NCBI GenBank assembly: GCA_902794395.1
Contig: CADBHB010000001.1
Span: 27,289-91,288 of the forward strand
DNA: 64,000 bases
Origin: an uncultured Ruminococcus sp.
GTDB lineage: Bacteria; Bacillota; Clostridia; Oscillospirales; Acutalibacteraceae
Direction: 5' to 3'
The position numbers and the translations under genes are program-made. How positions within the stretch are numbered: the stretch's first letter is position 1; the number at the start of each line of letters is the position of its first letter. Below, one piece after another: positions 17,109-27,171 of this stretch. The notes under the pieces were generated by a model that had not been told where the DNA came from, made no database searches, and was given only the letters and a program-made list of their open reading frames with translations.

Positions 17109-18986
17109 ATGGGTGAGTATCAACTGCTCTCAACAATCAAATCCTCCGAGGACGTAAAACGAATCTCCGAGGAACAGCTTCCCTCTCTGTGTACGGAGAT
17201 AAGGGAGAAGCTGGTGGAGGTCGTGTCCCTTAACGGCGGTCACCTTTCGCCGAATCTCGGTGTAGTGGAGCTCACTGTCGCCATGCACCGCGTGTTCGAC
17301 TTTCCGAACGACAGCCTTGTGTGGGACGTAGGACACCAAAGCTATACCCACAAGCTGCTGACGGGACGCTTTGACCGCTTTGACACCCTGCGGCAAAAGG
17401 GCGGAATCTCGGGCTTCCCCAAAAAGGAGGAGAGCCGCTACGACGACTTCAACACAGGTCACAGCAGCACCTCTATCTCAGCTGCCTTCGGCATAGCCAA
17501 CGCCAAGGCGATGAACGGCGACAACAGCCACACCATAGCTGTCATAGGCGACGGCTCGCTCACGGGCGGACTGGCGTTCGAGGCGCTCAACAACGCGGGG
17601 CGCTTCAACAAAAATTTTATCGTTGTCCTAAACGACAACAAAATGTCTATTTCCAAAAACGTCGGCGCCATCCCGCGCTACCTGACCACGGTGCGCATCC
17701 AGCCGCGCTACATCCGCGTCAAGCGTTTTACCGAGCGCGCGCTGTCGCATGTTCCGCTGTTCGGCAGGCTGATGAAGGGCGTGCTGCGCCGCAGTAAATC
17801 CAAAATCAAGAATCTCGTATATAAAAACACCCTTTTCGACTGCTTCGGCTTCACCTATCTGGGTCCGATCGACGGCCACAATCTCGAGGAGCTCGAAAAC
17901 GCCTTCAAGGCGGCAAAAAAGGACAATTCTCCGGTTTTGCTGCACGTTGTCACAAAAAAGGGCAAAGGCTACCAGCCCGCCGAGGACAAGCCCGGCGAGT
18001 TCCACGGCATAGGTCAGTTCGACATCGACTCCGGCGAGCCGCTCTCCAGCCACAAGGGCTTTTCGGCGGAATTCGGCAAAACCCTCTGCCGCTTCGCTGA
18101 GATGGACGACAAGATCTGCGCTGTCACCGCCGCCATGGCGAGCGGCACCGGTCTTACCGAGTTCTCGCGCGTACATAAAAACCGTTTCTTTGACGTAGGT
18201 ATAGCCGAGGAACACGCCGTCACCTTCGGCTGCGGTCTTGCCTCCAAGGGCTACCGCCCTGTTTTCGCGGTGTATTCCACCTTCCTCCAGCGCTCCTACG
18301 ACCAGCTCATCCACGACGCGGCTCTGGGCAAAAATCACCTTGTGCTCGCGATCGACCGCGCCGGCATCGTCGGCAGCGACGGCGAGACCCACCAGGGCGT
18401 GTTCGACGTATCAATGCTCAACACCATCCCCAACGCCGTCATCTATTCACCCTCGTACTTTGAAGGCATGCGCCGCTCACTGGCGGACGCGCTCTATCAG
18501 CAGGAGGGTCTGGCGGCAGTGCGCTATCCGCGCGGCGGCGAGCTCTACCGCCCCTCGGATTTCGGCGAGGAGAGCATCTACTACAACATCTATGGCAACC
18601 CCAACGCGAAATATCTGATAATCACCTACGGCAGACTCTTCTCCTACGCCTGCAAGGCAAAGGAGCAGCTCAAAAAGAAAAAGATAGACATCTGCATCCT
18701 CAAGCTCTGCCGCATAAAGCCCATAAGCCACGAGGCTGTGTTCTTCGCCTCGCGCTTCCAAAGCGTATGGTTCTTTGAGGAGGGCGTGAAAAACGGCGGC
18801 ATCGCCCGCAACTTCGCCGACCTCATCGCCCTGCGCGGCTTCAAGGGCAACTATCACATCAAGGCTATCGGCGACGTGTTCGTCAAGCAGATGAGCGTAA
18901 ACGAGGCGCTTGAGCAGCTCAAGCTCGACAACAAGGGCATGGTCGAGGTAATCAAAAGGGACATCTACAATGAAAAAAAGACTTGA
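17109..18986 (+). CDS. dxs: 1-deoxy-D-xylulose-5-phosphate synthase
   Basis: Thiamine-diphosphate enzyme joining pyruvate and glyceraldehyde-3-phosphate in the first step of the MEP isoprenoid pathway. The 625 residues are the normal length. Visible features are GHQSYTHKLLTGR, the ThDP motif GDGSLTGGLAFEALNNAG followed by NDNKMSISKNVG, and the catalytic Glu in IAEEHAVTFG. They are followed by SDGETHQGVFDVSML, and RYPRGGELYRP in the transketolase core. The C-terminal domain is intact. Its end overlaps tlyA by 17 bp. Confidence 0.96.
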   Translation: MGEYQLLSTIKSSEDVKRISEEQLPSLCTEIREKLVEVVSLNGGHLSPNLGVVELTVAMHRVFDFPNDSLVWDVGHQSYTHKLLTGRFDRFDTLRQKGGISGFPKKEESRYDDFNTGHSSTSISAAFGIANAKAMNGDNSHTIAVIGDGSLTGGLAFEALNNAGRFNKNFIVVLNDNKMSISKNVGAIPRYLTTVRIQPRYIRVKRFTERALSHVPLFGRLMKGVLRRSKSKIKNLVYKNTLFDCFGFTYLGPIDGHNLEELENAFKAAKKDNSPVLLHVVTKKGKGYQPAEDKPGEFHGIGQFDIDSGEPLSSHKGFSAEFGKTLCRFAEMDDKICAVTAAMASGTGLTEFSRVHKNRFFDVGIAEEHAVTFGCGLASKGYRPVFAVYSTFLQRSYDQLIHDAALGKNHLVLAIDRAGIVGSDGETHQGVFDVSMLNTIPNAVIYSPSYFEGMRRSLADALYQQEGLAAVRYPRGGELYRPSDFGEESIYYNIYGNPNAKYLIITYGRLFSYACKAKEQLKKKKIDICILKLCRIKPISHEAVFFASRFQSVWFFEEGVKNGGIARNFADLIALRGFKGNYHIKAIGDVFVKQMSVNEALEQLKLDNKGMVEVIKRDIYNEKKT

Positions 18987-19770
18987 TATATTAGTACACG
19001 AAAAGGGTCTGGCGGAAAGCCGTGAAAAAGCCAAGGCTATCATCATGGCGGGTCAGGTGTATGTCGACAACCAAAAAGCCGACAAGTGCGGCGCCTCCTA
19101 TGAGGAGACCTCCCAAATAGAGGTGCGCGGCAGCACGCTGAAATACGTCAGCCGAGGCGGGCTTAAGCTTGAAAAAGCCATTGACAGCTTTGCTCTGGAG
19201 CTAGGCGGCAAGACCGCCATGGACATCGGCGCCTCCACCGGAGGCTTCACCGACTGCATGCTGCAAAACGGCGCCGCCAAGGTGTACTCCATCGACGTCG
19301 GCTACGGTCAGCTCGCCTGGAAGCTTCGCACCGACGACCGCGTGGTCAACCTCGAGCGCACCAATATGCGCAAGGTGACGCGCGAGCAGGTGCCCGACCC
19401 GATCGACTTCTTCTCCGTCGACGTTTCCTTCATTTCGCTGCGTCTTATCCTGCCTGTGGCGCGAGAGCTGATGACCGAGCGCGCTCAGGCTGTCTGCCTT
19501 ATAAAGCCCCAGTTTGAAGCGGGCAGGGAAAAGGTGGGCAAGAAGGGCGTCGTCCGCGACCCCGCGGTTCACGTCGAGGTGGTGCGCGGTATCTTCGATT
19601 TTTGCCTTCAAAACGGATTTGATGTGCTCGGTCTGGATTATTCTCCCGTAAAGGGACCCGAGGGCAACATCGAATATCTAATACATCTGCAAAGATCGGA
19701 CGACCCAAAGGCTCTGACCGACATTAGCCCCGAGGATCTGGTAAAACGCTCCCACGAGGCGCTCGATTAA
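18970..19770 (+). CDS. tlyA: TlyA-family rRNA 2'-O-methyltransferase (S4 plus FtsJ-like)
   Basis: Predicted ribosomal RNA ribose methyltransferase of the TlyA/YqxC family, historically called hemolysin. The 266-residue protein has an N-terminal S4 RNA-binding domain (residues 1-60, RLDILVHEKGLAESREKAKA). A Rossmann methyltransferase follows, with the SAM motif MDIGASTGGFTDCML, and KPQFEAGREKVGKKGVVRD further on. It is in the conserved dxs-tlyA-nadK-argR-recN order of Firmicutes. Confidence 0.93.
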   Translation: MKKRLDILVHEKGLAESREKAKAIIMAGQVYVDNQKADKCGASYEETSQIEVRGSTLKYVSRGGLKLEKAIDSFALELGGKTAMDIGASTGGFTDCMLQNGAAKVYSIDVGYGQLAWKLRTDDRVVNLERTNMRKVTREQVPDPIDFFSVDVSFISLRLILPVARELMTERAQAVCLIKPQFEAGREKVGKKGVVRDPAVHVEVVRGIFDFCLQNGFDVLGLDYSPVKGPEGNIEYLIHLQRSDDPKALTDISPEDLVKRSHEALD

Positions 19771-19832
19771 GGCAATACATTGTTGAGGGACGGCATAAGC
19801 CCTCGGCTCTCGATCACATATTTAAACTTTTT

Positions 19833-20690
19833 ATGAAGATAGCTATTATTGTAAACCTCACAAAAGAAAAGGCGATCGCCTGTGCCGGTCAGATCATCGA
19901 CATTCTGCGTTCGGCGGGCGCCGAGATCATTCTGCCGCCCGATTGCCGTGAACTGTTCGCCGACAGCGGCGCGGCTTTTGCCGAAACCATAGAACAGCTT
20001 TTTGAAACCGCGGACGCCGCCGTCACCGTGGGCGGCGACGGCACCATCATCCACTCCGCCAAATACGCCGCCGTCACCGACACGCCGCTAATCGGCGTTA
20101 ACGTCGGCAGACTGGGCTTTGCCGCCGACGTGGAGATGGAAGAGATCGGCGATTTGAAAAAGCTGGTCAGCGGAAACTACTACTCGGAGCGACGCACTCT
20201 CCTCGACGTCGAGGTCACCTACGAGGGCGGCTCCTCCCGCTTTCTGGCGGTGAACGACGCGGTGGTCACCCACGGACAGCTCTCAAAGATCGTTGACTTC
20301 ACGCTCGGGCTCGACGGTGAGGCCATTTCCAAATACCGCGCCGACGGGCTTCTCTTCTCCACGCCCACAGGCTCCACAGCCTACTCGCTGTCCGCAGGCG
20401 GACCCATCGTAGCGCCGCAGCTCGACTGCATTTTGATGACGCCCGTATGTCCGCACTCGCTGTTTTCGCGCTCGGTGCTCTTCGGCGCCGACGCCTCGCT
20501 CTCCGTCACGGTAAAGATACCTGCCGGCTGCAGCTGTGTGCTGTCCATCGACGGCGAAACCAATATCAACATCAACGAGACCGACGTCATCAATGTCCGC
20601 AAGTCAGCCCTGTCGCTGACGCTGCTGTCGGTAAAAAAGCGGAATTTTTACCGCAGGCTCAACGAAAAGCTCAAAGAGAGGGAACTGTAA
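19833..20690 (+). CDS. nadK: NAD kinase
   Basis: Phosphorylates NAD to NADP. The 285 residues contain the GGDGT motif (VGGDGTIIHSAKYA, about residues 67-80) and GVNVGRLGFAADVE. The NAD-binding loop is FSTPTGSTAYSLSAGGPIV, followed by CPHSLFSRSVL. It starts 62 bp after tlyA; its stop lies directly before the argR ATG (TAAATG). Confidence 0.95.
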   Translation: MKIAIIVNLTKEKAIACAGQIIDILRSAGAEIILPPDCRELFADSGAAFAETIEQLFETADAAVTVGGDGTIIHSAKYAAVTDTPLIGVNVGRLGFAADVEMEEIGDLKKLVSGNYYSERRTLLDVEVTYEGGSSRFLAVNDAVVTHGQLSKIVDFTLGLDGEAISKYRADGLLFSTPTGSTAYSLSAGGPIVAPQLDCILMTPVCPHSLFSRSVLFGADASLSVTVKIPAGCSCVLSIDGETNININETDVINVRKSALSLTLLSVKKRNFYRRLNEKLKEREL

Positions 20691-21143
20691 ATGAAAAGCG
20701 GAAGACACGCAAAAATCCTCGAGATAATTTCCGAATACCCCGTAGAGACCCAGGATGAGATCATCCTTCGCCTCAAGGAGGCGGGCTACAAGGCGACGCA
20801 GGCTACCATTTCCCGCGACATCAAGGACCTTCGCCTTGTAAAGACCCTTGGCAGCGACGGAAAATACCGCTATATTTCCGACATGAGCCGCACCGCCGAT
20901 CCGCGCAACGGCTTCGAGCAGCTTTTTTCCGGCTCTGTCGTGTCGGTCGACTGCGCGCAGAACATCGTGGTCATCAAGACCTTCAGCGGCATGGCCAATG
21001 CCGTCTGCGCCTCTATGGACTCCACCGAAAACGCCGCCGTCGTGGGCACCATTGCGGGCGACGACACTATCTTTGTCGCCTGCCGCAGCGCCGAAAGCGC
21101 GGCGGAGCTTAACGAATCTCTCAAACAATATATCATAAAGTAG
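20691..21143 (+). CDS. argR: Arginine repressor
   Basis: Hexameric transcription factor that senses arginine. The 150-residue protein has an N-terminal winged helix (KAGYKATQATISRDIKDLRL, about residues 28-47). The C-terminal arginine-binding and oligomerisation domain includes VGTIAGDDTIFVACRS (about 120-135). No arginine operon is near; the location next to recN is a conserved Firmicutes arrangement rather than functional coupling. Confidence 0.95.
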   Translation: MKSGRHAKILEIISEYPVETQDEIILRLKEAGYKATQATISRDIKDLRLVKTLGSDGKYRYISDMSRTADPRNGFEQLFSGSVVSVDCAQNIVVIKTFSGMANAVCASMDSTENAAVVGTIAGDDTIFVACRSAESAAELNESLKQYIIK

Positions 21144-21162
21144 TCATCACCGGGTATACGAA

Positions 21163-22827
21163 ATGTTAAAGACCTTATACATAGAAAACATAGCCGTTAT
21201 CGAAAAAACCTCGATCGACTTCTCGCGGGGGCTCAACGTGCTCACGGGCGAAACAGGCGCGGGAAAAAGTATCATCATCGACGCTATAAACGCCGTTTTG
21301 GGGCAGCGCACCTCAAAGGACATCATCCGCACCGGCGAGAGCAGCGCCTTTGTCAGCGCTCAGTTCGAGGATGTAGGTCCCGCCGTCGCCGCAAAGCTGT
21401 CGGAGCTGGGCTTCGACCTCGAGGACGACGTTCTCATCATCCAGCGCAGCCTTAGTCAAAGCGGCAAAAGCGCCTGCAAAATCAACGGCAGACCCGCCAC
21501 GGTATCAATGCTGCGCGCGCTGGGCAGCAGCCTTATCAACATCCACGGACAACATGAGAGCTACGAGCTCTTTTCCGCCGACACCCATCTGGGCTACATC
21601 GACAGCTACGGCGGCACCGGGCTTCAGCTTGACGCCTACCGACAGGCGTACAGCGAGTTTAAAGTTCTTCAAAAGAAATTAAGAGAGGCAAATTCCGACG
21701 AAAGCGAGCGTCTGCGCGAGATAGACCTGCTGCAATTCCAGTCAAAGGAGCTTTTTGACGCCGACGTGCGACCCGGCGAGGAGGAAGCGCTTGAAGCCGA
21801 ACGCGCGGCGCTGCTCAATTATGAAAAGATCGCCTCGTTATTAAATAAAGCCAAGCGTATGCTCGAGGGCGAGGACACGGTAGGAGGCGCCGAGGCTGTG
21901 GACATCGCCGCGACCGCCATTAGGAACGCCGCGTCCTACAACCCCGAATACGAGGCGCTGGGCAACGATTTGACCGATATTTATTACAACCTCCGCGACT
22001 GCCTTGAAGGCATCGGCGACGCCATCGACGACCTCGAAAGCGATCCCCTGCGGTTGGAGGAGATAGAGGAGCGGCTCGACCTGCTCAACCGTCTTACCCG
22101 CAAATACGACCGTCCCGCGGATGAGCTGCCGGCTCTCGCCGAGCAAATGCAGGCTCGGCTGGAGGAGCTGCTCAACTACGACCGCAGCCGCGACGAGCTT
22201 ATCGACGCCTGCTCCGCCGCCAAGGAAAAGGCGCTCTCGCTCGCAGACGAGCTCAGCCGCAGGCGCAAGGAGGCGGCGGGGGTATTTGCCGCCAAGGTCA
22301 GGGAGGAAATGCGTTTTCTCAATATGCCCAACGTGGAGCTCATCCCTCAGTTCCAAACCACGGAGCTGACTCCCGACGGCGTCGACAAGGCGGAGCTGCT
22401 CATATCCGCCAATCCGGGCGAGACCCCCAGACCCGTTGCTAAGATTGCCTCGGGCGGCGAGCTGTCGCGCATGATGCTCGCCATCAAGACCGTGCTTGCC
22501 GCCACCGACGACGTTGGCACCCTTATTTTCGACGAGGTCGACACGGGCATCTCGGGCTCAGCCGCCGAAAAGGTAGGCTTGAAGCTCCGCGAGGTGTCCC
22601 GCGACAGTCAGGTGCTGTGCGTCACGCATCAGGCTCAAATCGCCGCTTTGGCAAATCACCACTATCTTATCGACAAGCGCGTGGAGCAGGGTAGGACCTT
22701 CACCGTCGTCACCCCGCTTGACCGCGACGCCCGCATCAACGAGCTGGCGCGCATCATCGGCGGCGTGAACATCACCCGCGCGGCGCTCTCACACGCGGAG
22801 GATATGCTCCGCGAGGCAGAGAGCTGA
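21163..22827 (+). CDS. recN: DNA repair protein RecN
   Basis: SMC-like ATPase recruited to double-strand breaks. The 554 residues show Walker A GETGAGKS at 29-36, long coiled-coil arms (about 150-360), the ABC signature ASGGELSRMMLAIK, Walker B TLIFDEVDTGISG, and the H-loop CVTHQAQIAALA. In many Firmicutes recN is followed by spoIVB and spo0A; here recJ follows, and the spoIVB-spo0A pair lies some 36 kb away on the other strand. Confidence 0.96.
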   Translation: MLKTLYIENIAVIEKTSIDFSRGLNVLTGETGAGKSIIIDAINAVLGQRTSKDIIRTGESSAFVSAQFEDVGPAVAAKLSELGFDLEDDVLIIQRSLSQSGKSACKINGRPATVSMLRALGSSLINIHGQHESYELFSADTHLGYIDSYGGTGLQLDAYRQAYSEFKVLQKKLREANSDESERLREIDLLQFQSKELFDADVRPGEEEALEAERAALLNYEKIASLLNKAKRMLEGEDTVGGAEAVDIAATAIRNAASYNPEYEALGNDLTDIYYNLRDCLEGIGDAIDDLESDPLRLEEIEERLDLLNRLTRKYDRPADELPALAEQMQARLEELLNYDRSRDELIDACSAAKEKALSLADELSRRRKEAAGVFAAKVREEMRFLNMPNVELIPQFQTTELTPDGVDKAELLISANPGETPRPVAKIASGGELSRMMLAIKTVLAATDDVGTLIFDEVDTGISGSAAEKVGLKLREVSRDSQVLCVTHQAQIAALANHHYLIDKRVEQGRTFTVVTPLDRDARINELARIIGGVNITRAALSHAEDMLREAES

Positions 22828-22888
22828 CACCCTTGCCGACCTATGCACAGCGCAAAATCAACTTATACAACGAAAGGAGCGATATAGT

Positions 22889-24934
22889 TTGAAGCTATGG
22901 ACAGTATCTCCGTTTGACAAAAACGAAGCCACCATCATACAAAATCAATACGGACTGCCGGGCATAATCGCTATGTTGCTCCAGATACGGGGCATCACCA
23001 CCCGCGAGGAGATCACGGATTTTCTGCAAAACGAAAGCGAGATCGCCTCTCCCTTTGAAATCAAGGATATGGACAAAGCCTGCTTGCGCGTCAGGGCGGC
23101 GCTCGAGCGCGGCGAGTTCATCTGTGTTTACGGCGACTACGACGCCGACGGCGTCACCTCCACCGCGCTGCTCTACTCCTATCTGGATGCCGTAGGCGCT
23201 CGTGTGATGTATTACATCCCTTCGCGTGAGGCCGAGGGCTACGGCATGAACCTCCACGCCGTAGATAAGCTGCGCGAAAAGGGCGTAAACCTTATAATAA
23301 CCGTAGACAACGGCGTCGCCGCCATCGAGGAGATAGCCTACGCCAAAAGTCTGGGCATCGACACCGTCGTCACCGACCACCACATGCCGCTGGGCGAGCT
23401 GCCCGACGCCTGCGCGGTAGTCGATCTGCACCGCGCCGACTGTCCGTCGCGCTTCAAGCAGCTCTCGGGAGTCGGCGTAGCCTTCAAGCTGATAATGGCG
23501 CTTGAGGGCGAATACTGCGACGCCGACAGCCTGCTCGACAACTATTCCGATCTGCTCAGTCTGGGCACCATAGGCGACATAGTCGAGCTGCGCGGCGAAA
23601 ACCGCGTCTTTGTCAAGCGCGGCCTTCAAAGTCTGATGAACACGGATCGCACCGGACTGCGGGCGCTCATAATCAACGCCGGACTTCTGGGCAAAACCAT
23701 CACCGCGGGCAACGTTTCCTTTACGCTGGTGCCGCGCATAAACGCCGTCGGCAGACTGGGGCTTTCGGGCAAATCCGTGGAGCTGCTGCTGACCGACGAC
23801 GAAGCCGAGGCGAGTGAGATCGCCGCCGGCATGGGCTACGACAACGCCGAGCGCCAGCAGATAGAACGCGACATCATCAATAAAATAGACGAACGCATAC
23901 AGCGCGACCCGACGCTCGTTATGGATAAGATCATCGTCATCGACGGCGAGGGCTGGCACCAGGGCGTTGTGGGGATAGTCGCCTCACGCATACGCGAAAT
24001 CTACGGCAAGCCCGCCATAGTTATCTCGCGCGACGGCGAGTTCGCCAAGGGTTCCGGCAGAAGCATCGAGGGCTTTGCGCTCTGCGACGCCGTGGACGCC
24101 TGCGGCGACCTGCTCACCCACTACGGCGGCCACCCTATGGCGGTCGGTCTGTCGCTGCGCTCCGACGACATAGGGGCGTTCCGTGAAAGAATCAACGATT
24201 ACGCCGACCGCATGGGCGATATGCCCTTCGATCGGCTCAGGATAGACTGCAAGATCAAGCCCTCCTCGATTTCAGTGGACCTGGTGCGGGAGCTTTCCTA
24301 TTTGCAGCCCTACGGCGCGGGCAATCCCACGCCCGTGTTCGGGTTGTATCAAATGACCCTTACAAATATTATTCCTTTATCGAACAATAAGCACCTCCGT
24401 CTGGTGCTCAACAACCGAGGCACCACCATTTCGGCTATGCTTTTTTCCACCTCTGCCGAAGAATTCCCCTATGTTAAAGGGGATGTGCTCGACGTTGCCG
24501 TGACCCTCGACCTAAACACCTACAACGGCGTGACAAACGTTTCCGTTATCGCCAAGGATCTCAAGTCAGCGGGTGAGGATATGCAGGCTATGCTCTCAAG
24601 CCGACGGGCGTACGAGAGCTTTTGCCGCGGCAGAGAGCTGCCGCGCGAGCAGCTTGCTCAGCTATATCCCGACCGCGGCGCTTTCGCCCTGCTCTACCGC
24701 TACCTGCGCGACAGCGGCGGCTGCTTCGCCCCTGTTGAAACGCTGGTGCACAAGCTCGGCGGACGGCTGTCCTACGGCAAGATACGCGTCGCGCTTGAGG
24801 CGATGAACGAGCTGGGGCTTGTGGAGATACACGAGGGACTCAGATCCACCCGCATCACTCTGCGCCGCGTCAACGGCAAGGTCGATCTCGAAAGCGCGCG
24901 CATCATCAAGAAACTCAGAGAGGTACTGTCATGA
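22889..24934 (+). CDS. recJ: Single-stranded-DNA-specific exonuclease RecJ
   Basis: 5'-3' single-strand exonuclease in recombination and mismatch/base-excision repair. The 681-residue protein has the DHH phosphoesterase motifs YGDYDADGVTSTALL and VVTDHHMPLGELPDA, the DHHA1 motif GGHPMAVGLSLRSDD, an OB-type domain and a C-terminal extension with a winged-helix look. The start is a TTG at 22889, nine bases after AGGAG; no in-frame ATG fits better. Its stop overlaps the next start (ATGA). Confidence 0.93.
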   Translation: MKLWTVSPFDKNEATIIQNQYGLPGIIAMLLQIRGITTREEITDFLQNESEIASPFEIKDMDKACLRVRAALERGEFICVYGDYDADGVTSTALLYSYLDAVGARVMYYIPSREAEGYGMNLHAVDKLREKGVNLIITVDNGVAAIEEIAYAKSLGIDTVVTDHHMPLGELPDACAVVDLHRADCPSRFKQLSGVGVAFKLIMALEGEYCDADSLLDNYSDLLSLGTIGDIVELRGENRVFVKRGLQSLMNTDRTGLRALIINAGLLGKTITAGNVSFTLVPRINAVGRLGLSGKSVELLLTDDEAEASEIAAGMGYDNAERQQIERDIINKIDERIQRDPTLVMDKIIVIDGEGWHQGVVGIVASRIREIYGKPAIVISRDGEFAKGSGRSIEGFALCDAVDACGDLLTHYGGHPMAVGLSLRSDDIGAFRERINDYADRMGDMPFDRLRIDCKIKPSSISVDLVRELSYLQPYGAGNPTPVFGLYQMTLTNIIPLSNNKHLRLVLNNRGTTISAMLFSTSAEEFPYVKGDVLDVAVTLDLNTYNGVTNVSVIAKDLKSAGEDMQAMLSSRRAYESFCRGRELPREQLAQLYPDRGAFALLYRYLRDSGGCFAPVETLVHKLGGRLSYGKIRVALEAMNELGLVEIHEGLRSTRITLRRVNGKVDLESARIIKKLREVLS

Positions 24935-27126
24935 GCAAATTTTCCCATGTTGCACACTATCAGGATTTTAACGAGCTGCTGGGCATAATTTCAAAGTCGG
25001 GCGGCTCATATGATATGGAAAAAATCGAGTCTGCGTACCGCTTTGCAGAGGCGTCACACGGCGACCAGCGCCGCGTGTCCGGCATACCGTACATCCTGCA
25101 TCCCACCTCGGTCGCCTGCATCGTAGCCGAGCTGGGCATGGACACCGACAGCATCTGCGGAGCGCTGCTGCACGACGTGGTGGAGGACACCCCCGTCATG
25201 CTCGACGAGATACGCAGGCGCTTCGGCAACGACGTCGCCAAGCTGATCGACGGCGTCACCAAGATCTCCAAAATCCCATATTCCACTCGCGAGGAGCAGC
25301 AGGCTGAAAACATCCGCAAAATGCTCATCGCCATGGCGGACGACATCCGCGTAATCATCATCAAGCTGGCAGACCGCCTGCACAATATGCGCACCATGGA
25401 CTGTATGCCCGAGCAAAAGCGCCGCGACAAGTCCGTGGAGAATATGCAGGTCTACGCGCCCATCGCTCACCGCCTCGGTATCAAAACCGTAAAGGAGGAG
25501 CTTGAGGACCGTTCGCTGCAATACCTCGATCCCGTAGGCTACAAGGAGATCGAGGACGCCCTGCTGCTCAACGAGGAGGAGCGCCAGCGCTTTATCGAGT
25601 CCATCAAGACCCAGATCCTCGAAAAGACCCGCGGCACCATACCGAACGTTTACATCAGCGGCAGGGTCAAAAGCGTCAACAGCATCTATCGCAAGACCAT
25701 AATGCGCAACCAGAGCATCAACGATATTTTCGACGTTTTCGCGGTGCGCGTCATAGTTGACAACGTTTCCGACTGCTACAACGTGCTGGGCGTGGTGCAC
25801 GACATTTTTAAGCCGATACCAAACCGCTTTAAGGACTATATCTCCATGCCCAAGCAGAATATGTACCAGAGCCTGCACACCACCGTGCTCGACAACAAGG
25901 CGATCCCCTTTGAGGTGCAGATACGCACCTGGGAGATGCACTACACCGCCGAATACGGAATCGCGGCGCACTGGAAATACAAGCTGGGCATGGGCGCCGA
26001 CGCCAAGGGCGGCGACCGCGTCAGCCAAAACATCGAGAAGGTCAAGCGCATGATCCTCGACCAGCTCGAAACCGAGGACGCCACCGACATCGCGCGGAAC
26101 ATCCGCAACGACCTCGGCGAAAACGAGGTCTACGTGTTCACCCCCAAGGGCGACGTAATCAGCCTGCCGCGCGGCTCCACACCTATCGACCTGGCGTATC
26201 TGATCCATACGCAGGTCGGACACCGCATGGTGGGCGCGAAGATAAACGGCAAGATAGTGCCCATTGACCACGTGCTCAAAACTGGCGAGATCTGCGAGAT
26301 CATCACCCAAAAGGAAGAGCACCCCAACCGCGCGTGGCTCGACATCTGCAAGACCGCCTCGGCAAAATCCAAGATACGCGTTTGGTTCAAGCACGAAAAG
26401 CGCGACGAAAACATAATCGAGGGCAAGCAGATAGTAGACCGTGAGTTCAAGCGTCAGGGCATGAACCTCAACGACGAGGAGATGGCGGAATTTTTCGGTA
26501 ACATCAGCATGAAAAAGCAGTACAACACCCTCGACGACTTCTACGCGGCGGTGGGCTACGGCGGAATCCAGCTTTGGAAGATCATGCCTCGCATCAAGGA
26601 GGAGTACCAGAAGAAATACGCCGCCGACGTCGAGAGCATCAAGGTGCCGCCCGCGCCCGTAAAACGCAAGCGCGCGCTGTCGGGCGTCATAATCGAGGGC
26701 AACGACGACGTGCTGGTCAAGTTTTCCAACTGCTGCAACCCGCTGCCGGGTGACGAGATCATCGGTTACATCACCCGCGGCTACGGCGTTTCCATACACA
26801 AGCGCGACTGTACCAATGTGCCCAAGGACCTCAACGACAGCGAGGAGCCTGAGCGCTGGGTCTCCGCGCACTGGGAGAATGAAGCGGGCGAGGCGTTCCG
26901 CAGTACCTTGCAGATAATCGCCGTCGACCGCACCGGGCTGCTGGCTGATCTCACCATCCAGCTCTCGAATATGCATATATTCATACACACCTTCAACTCC
27001 CGCGAGCTTAAAAACGGCAGGGCGCAGATAACCGTAACCATCGACGTAGCGGGCAGAGATCACCTGCGCGGCGTTATTTCGCGCCTGTCCGACATCAACG
27101 GCATAGAGGAGATCAAGCGCGTATAG
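24931..27126 (+). CDS. rel: Bifunctional (p)ppGpp synthetase/hydrolase (Rel/RSH)
   Basis: Long RelA/SpoT homologue that makes and degrades the alarmone (p)ppGpp. Domains in the 731 residues: HD hydrolase (HPTSVACIVAELGMD; LLHDVVEDT, about residues 49-90) and synthetase (GRVKSVNSIYRKTIMRN; EVQIRTWEMHYTAEYGIAAHW). These are followed by TGS (VYVFTPKGDVISLPRGSTPIDLAY), a zinc-finger/CC region (VLVKFSNCCNPLPGDEIIGY), and a C-terminal ACT domain. Both catalytic sites look intact. It overlaps recJ by 4 bp and is followed by dtd, a common pairing. Confidence 0.96.
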   Translation: MSKFSHVAHYQDFNELLGIISKSGGSYDMEKIESAYRFAEASHGDQRRVSGIPYILHPTSVACIVAELGMDTDSICGALLHDVVEDTPVMLDEIRRRFGNDVAKLIDGVTKISKIPYSTREEQQAENIRKMLIAMADDIRVIIIKLADRLHNMRTMDCMPEQKRRDKSVENMQVYAPIAHRLGIKTVKEELEDRSLQYLDPVGYKEIEDALLLNEEERQRFIESIKTQILEKTRGTIPNVYISGRVKSVNSIYRKTIMRNQSINDIFDVFAVRVIVDNVSDCYNVLGVVHDIFKPIPNRFKDYISMPKQNMYQSLHTTVLDNKAIPFEVQIRTWEMHYTAEYGIAAHWKYKLGMGADAKGGDRVSQNIEKVKRMILDQLETEDATDIARNIRNDLGENEVYVFTPKGDVISLPRGSTPIDLAYLIHTQVGHRMVGAKINGKIVPIDHVLKTGEICEIITQKEEHPNRAWLDICKTASAKSKIRVWFKHEKRDENIIEGKQIVDREFKRQGMNLNDEEMAEFFGNISMKKQYNTLDDFYAAVGYGGIQLWKIMPRIKEEYQKKYAADVESIKVPPAPVKRKRALSGVIIEGNDDVLVKFSNCCNPLPGDEIIGYITRGYGVSIHKRDCTNVPKDLNDSEEPERWVSAHWENEAGEAFRSTLQIIAVDRTGLLADLTIQLSNMHIFIHTFNSRELKNGRAQITVTIDVAGRDHLRGVISRLSDINGIEEIKRV

Positions 27127-27171
27127 CGGTGATTTCTTCAGTTTTCAATTTTTAACTTCTACGGAGGATTT

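Noticed and set aside
25054-27063. 669-codon open frame antisense to the Rel gene
   Set aside because: Same shadow effect; the sense strand encodes a complete, motif-rich Rel protein.
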